64,000 nucleotides of DNA from Pseudocercospora fijiensis CIRAD86. Lineage: Eukaryota > Ascomycota > Dothideomycetes > Mycosphaerellales > Mycosphaerellaceae. Shown piece by piece: positions 43,218 to 54,122 of the stretch. The DNA lies in NCBI RefSeq assembly GCF_000340215.1, contig NW_006921538.1, positions 2,796,651 through 2,860,650 of the forward strand, given 5' to 3'. Numbering within the stretch: the stretch's first letter is position 1; each line of letters starts with the position of its first letter. Under the pieces are notes generated by a model. That model was not told the DNA's origin and did not search any database. It saw only the letters and a list, made by a program, of their open reading frames with translations. The position numbers were made by a program, and so were the translations under genes.

Positions 43218-45180
43218 TCGTAATTAGGAAAAAAGTTTTTATAATAGCGATAGATACTATCGAGAAGATATAAAAGAGATAAAAGGAATAGCCTAATCTC
43301 CTTATTTAAGTAAGTACTATTAAGGCTAATAAATTCCGCTCTTAGCTTATATAATAGAATAAGGAAATAGTACTTAATACTTAGTAGAGGTAACTATAAG
43401 ATACTTAGACTACTATCGCTAAGGTACGCGCCTATCGATTAAATTATAGTAAAGCCTTCTATATTATATTTAATAATAATAGTAAGGTTAAGTTTATAGA
43501 TATATCCTTATAGTTAGTCGCTATCGATAAGCTACTTTTACGCGTCTTTAGCTTTTACTTCTTAATTATAATAATAATATTATATATAAAAATAACGTTT
43601 AGAAAGTTAGCGATCTATATATAGATATTATTAAAGAATATAGGCAATATAATAAAGTTAACGACGACGGTACTATTACTATAACGTAGATACCTATATA
43701 GATAATATCGCTTCTCTTACGTATATACTATATACGACTTATATAAAGAAAGCGACCTTCCTATATAGCGCGACTTTATCTTAAAGTAACGGCTTAATAG
43801 CTTAGTCTCTTAAGAGCCGGATATACGATAAGGTTAGCTTAAATAGATAGAAGCGGTACTAGCTAAGAATCTATTTCTAGGCCTCTAGCCTTATCTACTA
43901 TATCCTTGCTACTAACTAGAGACTACTTAGAAGAAGAGATATTTCTACTACCTCCGTTTAGGCCTTTGTATATTAAGAATTGAGTTGTATAGTGGATTGG
44001 CCGAGATTTAGGGTCTAGATCAAATTAGGCTTAGCTTCCGTCTTTCCGGTTAGCTAATTACATACTACTCTACCTAATTCTTTGCCTAAAGGCCTAAAGC
44101 TAAACCGCTGATTTTTATCGTAGACTCCGCTATTAAACTACTATCTCGTAGCGACACCAACTATCGGTATATCTAATACGCTAAGATTATAGCGCTGCTA
44201 ATTGCGAATTAGAATATCTAAAAATCTCGTATATACGACGTATATACGTTAAGTTATACTAAATCCCGCGAGGCGACTTTATCTATAGCTGTCCGCTACT
44301 AGCGTACCTAATATACACCGAAACGGCAACTCCTAAATCTCGCGTACCTAACACTTAGAGGTCCTTAATTAGGGCCTTCCGACTAACTCATTTGCTATAA
44401 GCAACTGCGTGCGACTTCTTACTATTAAGTTCTTGTCGAGGCGGGAGATAGAGGCCGTAACGACCTCCTTTAATCTTAACCGAACTAACTCGAGGCCCTT
44501 CGTAGAGTGCTTCTTAATCACTTTAATGAGACACTCGAGTGCCTGCGGTATAGTAGTGCTAAGTTCTCGTTACTCCGGCGACGCTATTTACTAGCGGCTT
44601 AGAAGGCACTAGATTTATTACCCCTAATATACTCGAAACCTCCGCGAGCTCGTAGACCTAGTATTTCCGACTAACATTGCTATAAATACCGTGCTCGTAC
44701 GATACCGCATTGTTAAGATATAGCTAAATAGCAGACGCGACTTTAGCTAGCTACTCGAGTCGATATTTCGAATACTAATTAATACCCGCGATACTAACTA
44801 ATATAAGCGGCTCCGACTTAACTAATTAAGCTAACACTTCCGAGCTTAATCGTCGTAGCGGAGATAATTAGCATAGCTCTTCTTATCTAATAGAAGCGCT
44901 ACTAATATCTAAACTAGACCGTCGTAGCGAAGAAGATATCGGCCTGCTGCCTCGACTAGATAATAAAGACGAGGAAATGCCTACTCCGGAAGACCTACCG
45001 CTACTAGGAGAGACTTCCGATATACTAGGCCCTTTATCCGATCTGCTAGGTCCTGTATTCGCTAGTATATTCGCCGGTCTAGTACTCGATAAAGATCGCC
45101 GCCGCTAGCGCTAGTACTATAGCGACTACTATAACTCTAAGAATATACTAGGCGATAAGGACCGCTTAGCTGCTCGCCGC

Positions 45181-45280
45181 TAGCCTACTCGCCTTCAGCC
45201 TACTCGCCTTTAGCCTACTCGCCTTTAGCCTACTCGCCTTTAGCCTGCTCGCCTTTAGCCTGCTCGCCTTTAGCCTACTA
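45181..45280 (+). repeat. 15-bp tandem repeat (unit TAGCCTACTCGCCTT)
   Basis: Six full copies and a partial one lie head to tail, in frame with the decayed coding region and coding the pentapeptide unit (Q)PTRL. The copy at 45196 still reads CAG where the others read TAG, so the Gln codon was most likely ancestral and was mutated to a stop in the other copies. Confidence 0.85.
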
Positions 45281-46425
45281 AAGAGCGCGCTACTCCTCGC
45301 TGCCTACGAACCGCTAATCGCAACATTACATATAATTAGCTAGTTAATAATAGTCTAACTAAGGATAAGGATACTAATATAGATAAAGAGCCGTAGAGCG
45401 AGGGCGAACTACTAGAGCGTAAGCGCCGTACTAGCAATGCCTCCGATAATAACGATTAGCCTATTTAGTATCCTAGTAAGCGCGGCCTCGATAAGATAAA
45501 CGACGAGGAAGAGGGCGAACTCGAGCCTACTAGCAATCGTAGTCCGCGCCGTATACTAAAGTAGAAGTACGCTCTCGCTATAAAGTACCTTACTTAGCTT
45601 AAATTACCGATAGAGAAGATATTGTTTATATAGTTTAGCAATAAGGGCACTAAGACCTATCGTAAGCGGGTATAGGCTATATAAGATATACTGCCTAATA
45701 AGCATCTTATTAGTACTATCTAGCTACGAGCTAAGGTTAAGAACTTGATTAGTAAGAAGTTCTTTAATACGTGCAAGCTAGAAGAGAGCCTTGCTACACT
45801 ACGCCGCCTCTCTAAGATATATAATGTAATCTATAGTATTGCACCGAATTAGTACCGCCTACTCGAGGACTTTATACTGCCGAATACCCGTAAGGACACT
45901 ATATAGCGAGCAATGTTATTCGAGGATAAGCGTAACATAATGCAGAAGCGTATCTGCATAATTACGTGTATAGTGGCATATTCGATAGCGATAAAGCGAG
46001 CCCCCTAGATGCTAAAGTCGCTTAGTCTACTCTTAGTATATATTAGCAATCTACTAGCTCCGCTTATCGACACCCTATATAGTATAGGTCTGCTTCCTTT
46101 ATATAGGACCATTTAGGCGTTAATTAAGAAGAATGCTAACACCTAGCGGCTAAGGATCCTCGAGCAGGCAAAGCTGTACATTTAGTAGCTCTACTACGAC
46201 AACTTTAACCGCTAGGTAAAGCGCAAGGATTAAGACATTACAGACAACAATAAACAGGTTAACATTACCAGTTCGTATATCGCCCTATGTAGTAATCTTC
46301 TAGAGGGCGGCTTAATATAGGACATGCTAGACCGGTCTAAGCCAGTACTAACTAAGAACATTATCTATAATATCGATAATAATAATACTATCGAGGCAGT
46401 CGAGATATACTAGCTCTACGAAGCC

Positions 46426-46449
46426 TATATATATATATATATATATATT
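46426..46449. repeat. (AT)n microsatellite
   Basis: About eleven TA/AT units. The reading frame of the surrounding decayed coding region differs by one on the two sides, so the run probably grew by slippage after the gene died. Confidence 0.85.
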
Positions 46450-48228
46450 CGGTAATGCGATTAAGGCGGTGTTTAAAGCAGCTAAGGATAGAGGCTATCT
46501 AGTCTAGCAGCTAGAGTATCCGGAAATCGACTGCAGCTTTAAAGGCAAGACCTAGTTGCTAGCTATGCCTCTATTATAGAACGACGAGATCTCTAATAAG
46601 GGTACTGCCTTAGTATACGACGACATCTACTAAAGCAACCTTAGCCTAAAGCCTAATAATCCGATATTCGACAATCGATTAATTATTAACGTTAGTAATC
46701 AGCTTACGATCGAGCGTATACTGTCTATAATCTTTAGCGGTATCGAGAATAAGGCGGTATACGATAAGAAGCAGCATATCCTTCTAGTGCCTGCTTGGTT
46801 CTATATCTTTATAAACCTATGCTTTACGCCTTTCCGTACCTACTAGAACAAGAATAAGGCTAGTAAACGCTTAGACTTCTCTCTATTATCTAATATTAAC
46901 TTCTAGGGTATAAAGGAGGTTAATCCTAAATTACTAAAGTTCTTCCGTATATAGAGACTACTTAAGCGTTGTTTTAATACTCGAGTTATCGCTATACTGC
47001 TCTAGATTATAGTTAACCGTAGCTATATTACTGAGGACATTGTTAGAATAGGCTAAGGTAATTAAACTCGCCCCGAGGTTGTTAAGCAGGCTATTATCGA
47101 GAAGATTACTACTACTAAGTATATAGACATCTTAAAGGAAATGTATAAGCTACTCTTATCGCTAGAGGCATAGGATAGTATACCTAATCGACTAGCTGCT
47201 GCTGCTGCCGACGGCGCGGCACTAAATAGACTAGATGCGGCCTTTACTTCGATATATAGACTACTAAAAGAGATCTCTTTGTTTATACGTGTTCGCTATG
47301 CCGTCTGTATATAGGATATCGGTTATCTCCGTCGGTGCGTAGATTATACTATTCTAATGTTCCTCGGTGCTAGATAGAGCAATTATAGCCGCCTAATAAC
47401 CTACTTCTATTTCCTATTAAATAAAGGTAGTATAGCGGAGCTATAGAAGGCAGTTCTCGCTACTAGAATAGTCAATCAATCTAGAAAGAAGGGCTATACT
47501 ATCGGTAGTAATAAGATAATTAAGCTAATTAACTACGCACTCTCGGAGGATTACAAGCGCCTTGCTAACTCGACTTATAGACTTGCTGCCGCCTTTAAGC
47601 GAGTATTAATAAATAGGGAGCTATCCCGTCTTATCCGGGATATGTTTAAGGAGAATTCTAGTATCTATCGAACTAGCTATTATACCGAAAAGGACATTAG
47701 CGTAGGCGTATTTAATCGAGCCGATAAGATCCGTATCGATAGCTTTACGAAGTAGCAGTATAGAAGCTTTACGCTGTTAGACGATATCTAGAACATTAGC
47801 GCAGATTAGATGCTAGCGGTCGTTAAGAACTTCAATGCTGCTAATTAGAACTTTATACGAGGCCGTACTACTGTACTGCAATCCGATACCTTAGACGGTC
47901 CTAATGCTACGGAGCGCTTCGAGGGTGTTAATTATAGTCTAATCGAGGAGATAGTACTTAATCTAGATCGAGACAATGTATAGGTTTAGCTAGTAGATAG
48001 CACTGCTTAGCTCTTCGAGAGCGTTAAGAGCTAGGACCTAACTAGAGCTAGAGCTAGAGCTAGAGTTAAGGGAATAGATATAGGCCTTTTAGTACGTATA
48101 GGTAGCCTCGGCGATAACGGCGGTAGTAACTTCTAAAGCAATAGAGCATAGCATTCGATAGATATTAATACGCGTAGCTTAATTAAGGATGTACTTTATA
48201 GTTCCTAACTAGTAGTATACGTAAATCT

Positions 48229-48247
48229 CCGTCTATCCGTCTATCCG

Positions 48248-48285
<38 letters not shown>

Positions 48286-48286
48286 C
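48229..48286. repeat. (TCTA)n microsatellite preceded by TCTATCCG units
   Basis: Three TCTATCCG units grade into about nine TCTA/CTAT units. It lies directly after the decayed DUF6589-like frame. Confidence 0.85.
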
Positions 48287-48301
48287 TATACATTCTGCTT
48301 G

Positions 48302-48372
48302 CCTAAGGTTTCCGTCGTTATCGTATTAATCACTTTTGCTAGCACTAATTGCTAGAAACGCGCTTAATCGAC
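48302..48372 (+). repeat. Direct repeat, copy A
   Basis: About 70 bp that recurs at 50180-50253 at roughly 80 percent identity. The shared core reads CACTTTTG, then TAGC, then TTGCTAGAAA and GCGCTTAATCGAC; several differences are C/T or A/G. The copies are about 1.88 kb apart in the same orientation. Confidence 0.7.
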
Positions 48373-48380
48373 GTATCTCG

Positions 48381-48528
48381 TACTAACTAACTAACTAGCT
48401 AACTAGCTAACTAGCTAACTAACTAACTAGCTAACTAGCTAACTAGCTAACTAGCTAACTAGCTAACTAGCTAACTAGCTAACTAGCTAACTAGCTAACT
48501 AGCTAACTAGCTAACTAGCTAACTAGCT
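48381..48528. repeat. (CTAACTAG)n microsatellite, about 148 bp
   Basis: A near-perfect run of CTAA and CTAG tetramers, mostly alternating as GCTAACTA. It is the longest simple repeat in the window. If the ancestral unit contained CAG or TGG, RIP would produce this TAG-rich form. Confidence 0.88.
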
Positions 48529-49537
48529 ACTCTAGGAAGGTCGTAGAAAGATAACTCTAGTAAGTTGTTTGCTAAAGTTAACTAGATAGGCGTCCTTCTA
48601 GCTAGCTATGCTCGAGCTAGGGCCTGTTTAGTAGGATTCGGCCCTGCTTAGGACGACGGAGCGGCCTTAGGCACAATTATATGCTAGCGTCTAGTAAATA
48701 ATGTCGCTCTTACCGTAAAGGAGCGGGTTAGTTAGTAAGGTAATATATAGCCGTTATTGCTACCTATTGTCGACTACGTAGCTTAACCTTACCTACGTAG
48801 ATAGACCTTCGCTTTCTAACTTCTACTTCTTCTTCTTCTTTATATTAACTATACTATATACCGGTATCCGCACTACGCGTATAACTAGCGAGTATCCGCA
48901 CTATATACGTAACTAGCGAGTTCCCCTTTACGTAACTAGCGATAGTAAATACCTCTACCCCTAGCAACATACTAACTGTCTATATACTATAGCGGCAGTG
49001 TTAGTTATACCTCTTTATCGCGAGTAGAAGTAGCTCTCTACTGCGATTAATACTATTCCTTGCTAGTTCTGCGACTTGCTACCGATAGAGCCGCTTAGAA
49101 ATAGTCGAGGTCTATTAGCAGGTAATTTGTTTAGTCCTTTAGTCTCCGATAGGCTTTGCGAAAGCAACTCTCCTAGCGAGTAGGTTTAGGAATCAATCGC
49201 AGTCTTAGTATAGCTATTCTATAGTAGCATTGCTGTTAGGTAATTCCGTAGTAGTTAGCTTGTCTATTGCTATAATAGGCTTTCTACGTTAGGCTCTTCT
49301 CGGGATACTATACGTATATCTAGTTAAGTTTAGTATAACGTAGCCTTTATAACTTCGGCGATTAGGAGCGTACGATATCGGATATAGCCTCTAGGTAGCG
49401 AGCTGTTAATGCTATAGTTCCGCGGTACGAATAGGCGTCCTTAAGCAAGACGTCTTTATAAGGGCACTGCTATACGACTATAGTAAGCGCATCGACTCTA
49501 CTAGACAACTATAGTACGTACCCCCCCTTCCCTCCGA

Positions 49538-49607
49538 GCGTATTAAGACTATTATACACCTACAGTGCGTAAGCGTATTAAGACTGCTTTACACTAGCAG
49601 TACGCAA
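49538..49607. repeat. Tandem duplication of a 35-bp unit
   Basis: Two adjacent 35-bp copies beginning GCGTATTAAGACT (49538-49572 and 49573-49607) differ at several sites. No function is evident. Confidence 0.7.
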
Positions 49608-50179
49608 GAAAGAGTTGTTCTAGGGGCATATCTTTTAACAGTCTTTTTAACATTTAGGCGCGGTTCGACTATTATTCTCTAGGTAGCTTTAGTCGGTACC
49701 TAGTTTCTAACTCTTTAAGTTCGCTAGTATTATACGCTTAATAATGCCTATTCTATATACACTTCGGTATTATAGTTAGTAATAGAATACGTTAATAGCT
49801 AGCGAGAGAGCAAGCTTATAGGCAATATATACTTCTAGTATGCTTCTTATAGTATGCTCCTAGTAGGCCCTTAAACCGCTAGTTATATTAGATCCCTATA
49901 AACGCTATTATTCATTTTCTCTGCCTTATATAGCAACTAAGGCTTCTAGTTTTAGGGAGAGGTAGGCAAAGGAGGGCAAGGACGTAAGAGGTCGCTTCGG
50001 CGATTCTCGAAGAGATACTATTTATAGCGCTCGTTATATATTATCGCCCTACGCTTCTATTCTACCGTACATATTATAGTGCCTACTAACTAGTATATAG
50101 TACGATAAGTATAGTATTAGCTTCTAGGCTTTGTCGGTCTTCTCGAAATAGGACTTCTCGAAATAAGGCCTTCGGTATA

Positions 50180-50253
50180 CCTAAGGCTGCGGTCGTCGTT
50201 ATTATATTAGACACTTTTGTTAGCGCTATTTGCTAGAAATGCGCTTAATCGAC
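50180..50253 (+). repeat. Direct repeat, copy B
   Basis: Partner of the repeat at 48302-48372, same orientation. Together they could be the remains of long terminal repeats, a nested-element footprint or a segmental duplication; no coding content is recognised between them. Confidence 0.7.
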
Positions 50254-51099
50254 TCGGTCTAGCGTTGTAGCGGCGGTGTTATTATTTAGAAAGCATTGTA
50301 AATTCGAGGAAGGAGATTTAGATAGAGGAAGCCTCGATAGCCCGCTAAGGCTCGGATTTACTATAGTATAATATCCGATTAGCGGGATTAGGCTAGCTTT
50401 AAGATCGCGATTTCCTCTTACGCATCTATTAACTTTAGCTATATACCGATATCGACAAAGAATATAACAAAGAGCGTAACGGTACTAAAAACGCGAGAAA
50501 TATATACTATACTATATACCGTCTTAAAGGTCTGCTATCTAGTCTACTGTCTACCGCGAAGTCCTACTAAACAACCGCTAAATTAACGCTAAAATACGCG
50601 ATTTCCGACCTACCGACAGTCTACGTGTCTCTGTACTATATCTACTATCTACTCGGTAGATACTACGATAGGATATTGTCGTCGATATTACTACTACGGC
50701 TGCTTACTACACTTAAGCTTCTCGCACGAGCGCCCTCGCTATATAGACCCTTAGTAGCTATAGGAATACGAATGTTACGACTACTACGACGACTAATATA
50801 AGCCTATATTAACTGCTTAGTCGCCTCCTCTACTGTAATGTCGTCTTCTTCTTTAGTAGGTAGAGCGGTAGGGCTAGCGGTAGTAGAGGCAGATCGACTA
50901 GGGCCTAGCTAAGCACTACGGCGCGTACGCTTTCGAGTAGATAGTGCATCGGAAGGCCTAGCAGGATCGGAGACCGTAGAGCTATCGGACGGAGGGTTAG
51001 AAGGAGCCGCTATAGCAGGTGTCTACTAAGTCTACTACTAAGTTTGCTAAGCTAGGCCGTGCTATATACCGGACTAGCGTACGGTATTCGCGAAGGTAG

Positions 51100-53760
51100 A
51101 TCGTCTTAAGGAGTTATTTAGGTTGCGCTAGTCTACCTCTATCTGCTATAGAGTCCTATAGGTTACTAGACGTAGATCTACTAAGCTGCCTTTAGCTCCC
51201 TATTCTTCTACCGCCTATCTAGTAGTAGTAGTATCTTTAATAGCCTTCGTAGCAGCCTCCTACTTCGCTTTCTGTTCCGCCTTATAGGCCTCCTAATTAG
51301 TATATACATCTTCGGCTATACTAATAATAGTAGTAAGCAGCTCGTCGAGATTAGTATCCTTATACTACTACTTATTTAATTCTAGTACGACTTGTAATAG
51401 CCTATCTCTATCGATATTCAAATCCTCCTAGGTCTCGTACGACCGAGCAAGAAGGAAGACCTCTAATATAGACTATATTAGCCTATCCTTTATATACATA
51501 CCGGCTAGTATACGGAATAAGCGGTTCTTGCGTAGGTATAGGGCATCTACTTTCTTTAAGTACTACTCCTTAATGCGCTTAAGTGTATAGCTTAGCCTCG
51601 TGCCCTTACCTAGTAGGTTAACTAGCTTAATATGCTTAACTAGTAGTTTAGGTAGATCGGCTATTAGTTCTATATTATAGAAGTTATAGTAGTCTCTCTA
51701 ATCTACCTAGCTAAGTAGATATAGAAACTAGGTTAAGTGCTCGCTATAGTGCTTATTTATTACTACGCGAAAGCAGCGACTAGGAATCTTAAGGTAATTG
51801 TTTAGTATACCTAAGAAGACCTTTAGGATATTCTTACGGCTCTCTAGCTTAGACGTATTCTATATATTACTTTCCTTAGATTTTCCTCGCCTATAGCTGC
51901 TAGCGGCACTATCTCTAGCATCGGTATTAGCGTTACTATATATATTATCCTAATCGCTCGCACCGCCGACATCCTCGCTAGGAAGCTCTTATCGCAACCT
52001 ACTCGGTCCGGTAGTATATACGCTATAGCCTCTACTACGAGCACCTCTATCGCGAGCACCTCTACCGCGACCGCTACGACTACGACTACGACCGCTAGAC
52101 TGCGACTACGCCTATACCTATACCTATACCTACGCTAGTAGAAGGATAGAAAGTGTGCTAGCGCCTTCTAGCATACGCTTAATATAGTCTCCGCTATAGT
52201 ATAGGACGAAGAAGAACGCCCGAGGCTAGTAGAAGTATAGCTTATTAAAGAAGCCCTACGAATTTAGAAGCGCTAGTCGTCGAGCAATGCGTCTAAGTCG
52301 CTACTAAAGGTCTCCTAGGTTACGAGTAATATTAAACTTCTACTAGTATATATCCGCGATATTAGGCATATCTAATCTAATGCTTACTACGGTAGTAGCT
52401 GCTATATATCGAATATTAGAGTCTAGCTTGTAATACTTATTATATCGATCGTCCTAGTCTAGCTTTAGTACCCTCGTAGTATAGAAGGAGATAGTACGGG
52501 TAATATTAGTACCTAGACCTACGCCTAGGCTATACTAATACTTCTTAGTTAGATCCGGATTATCCTTAGTTAGATATAATAACTAGCTACGGGCGATATC
52601 GACGAAATTAGCGATATATTTATAGCCGTTAATAAATACTAGAGACTTGCGTATATTCTATAGCGTAGTAGATCCCTTCTTAATATCCTTGTTCTCGCTA
52701 TTAGGAGTTAGTAGATAGGAGACCGCATTATTAATTACTATATATAGCATATCGTAGTTAGTAAGATACTCTCTCGGGATAAACTTAATAATATACGTAA
52801 TCTCTAGTCGATCGATGCTACTATAGATAATCTTAGTCTCGTATAGATTAGGGCCTTTATCGCGTATGCCGGCATACTTTATCGTATACTTAGTATACTC
52901 TTTATCTATAGTAGCCGATGTTAATAGCGTGCTAGTATCGATACGTAGGCGATTACGTATTTAACCGACCTACGAGTATTTGTTACGGAAACTAGAAGGC
53001 TCGCCCTAGTTATAGATTAGGTGCGCCTTATTAATAACAAGCAGACTAATACGCTCGCGGACCTCTAGTTCGTTTAGCAACGAAAGGAATTACGGAGATG
53101 CTACCTATTCTAGACTAAGTAGGAGGTGCTAAACCTTGCCTTTTAGAATGTTCTTAAATATACCCGGGTCGATCTTCTTAGTGTTAGCAGAGATATATAC
53201 TAAATAAACGAGGCTACTAGTATTACTAGCTATACGCTCGATAGCTGCTGCTTGTTCGGCACCTAAGCGGTTTAATAGAACAACTTAAATAGTAATTATA
53301 CTAGTTAGTATTATAAAGCCCTAGAATAGCAAACTCTTTCCCTCGCCTATACGAGTAATAAACAGGATATTATTCTAGCTATAGATGAGTGCGTATATTA
53401 CTATCTTCTACGGTAGAGTTAGTATATATTCTATACTAGGGTGCTTAAAATCGAGGAGTTTAGTTAAGCCTTTCTCGATAATTTCCGCCTAGTACTAGAC
53501 AGTCTCTTTAAACTAGCCTACTTGCTATACTAGTTCTTATATACGCGCGAGTAAGGTATCTAGATCCGTAATCTTCTCGATACGTCGCTAGAAGTGCCCC
53601 GGCTAGTCTAATTTTAATTAAGGCAGCTTTATCGGCTTAATACCGAAGTCTAGACGTATGCGCGTAATAGCGGAACGACCTAGTAATAGTACTTAATATA
53701 GCTCTTAGCGCTCGAGTCGCTGCTTCTTCTAGCGCGTAGCCTTCTTATTCTCGCGCTGCT
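51100..53760 (-). pseudogene. RIP-decayed RecQ-like superfamily-2 helicase
   Basis: Read on the minus strand, one frame is largely continuous with TAG/TAA interruptions. Motif I is GEGKSL (53330-53347, a Walker A with GEGKS). Motif II is INKAH (about 53021-53035), where a DEAH-type box is expected; the first Asp now reads Asn and the Glu reads Lys, both G-to-A changes on the coding strand. Motif III is LTSATIDKE (about 52895-52925). Farther on there is a short open stretch (51844-52059) rich in Val/Glu/Ile. The general order resembles the RecQ-like helicases found in many copies in fungal transposons and near telomeres. That placement is inference; the helicase nature is well supported. It is non-functional. 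Confidence 0.62.
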
Positions 53761-53777
53761 TATAGCGCTGCTTTTTA

Positions 53778-53861
53778 GACGCTATACTAGACGCTAGGTG
53801 CTAGATACTAGACGCTAGGTACTAATACTAGATACTAGATGCTAGATGCTAGGTACTAGCT
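53778..53861. repeat. Degenerate CTAGRTRCTAGA-type minisatellite
   Basis: Repeated units such as GACGCTAGGTGCTAGATACTA and GATACTAGATGCTAGATGCTA. It lies just upstream of the start of the helicase relic. Confidence 0.7.
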
Positions 53862-54107
53862 AGTATTCGAGTCGGCGATATCGTTAGTTTAGCGCTAATC
53901 GAGTACTAAAGGAATAGAAAAGTTAGCGAGTAGTAGCGGTAGCGAGGTCGAATTTAAACCCTATTTTAAGGATATACGGACCTTCGGCAGAGCCTATATA
54001 ACACTTAAACTTTGCAACTACGTACTACGTTTATCGAGATTAGGCTACGGGTTGAAGTTCTAAGTACTAGAGGCTAAAGAGCTAGTTTGCCCTCTAGACT
54101 AAGTAGG

Positions 54108-54122
54108 CTATATAGGTTGAAA
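54108..54122 (+). repeat. Candidate target-site duplication, left copy (CTATATAGGTTGAAA)
   Basis: These 15 bp are identical to 59040-59054, on the other side of the LINE. Position, length and direct orientation fit a LINE target-site duplication. Confidence 0.55.

Larger units (their letters stand above)
44820..48150 (+). pseudogene. RIP-decayed transposon-type reading frame resembling DUF6589 proteins
   Basis: One frame (codons beginning at positions of the form 3n+1) is readable from about 44820 to the (AT)n run at 46426, and continues in the next frame after it to about 48150. Nearly every interruption is TAG or TAA. The N-terminal part is acidic and contains the 15-bp repeat at 45181. 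Farther on, YYDNFNR (near 46192) and NQLTIERI (near 46697) resemble the two motifs I recall from DUF6589 proteins, which are multicopy and probably transposon-borne in fungi. The family call is inference from motifs; the coding nature is clear from codon order. It is dead: dozens of stops and one microsatellite frameshift. Confidence 0.6.

Noticed and set aside
45181..45280. Regular 15-bp repeats as a CRISPR-like array
   Set aside because: There are no spacers; the units are contiguous, in frame and inside a decayed coding region of a eukaryotic genome.
51844..52059. 71-codon minus frame as a real gene in the repeat block
   Set aside because: It is a chance open stretch of the decayed helicase frame, bounded by RIP-type stops.
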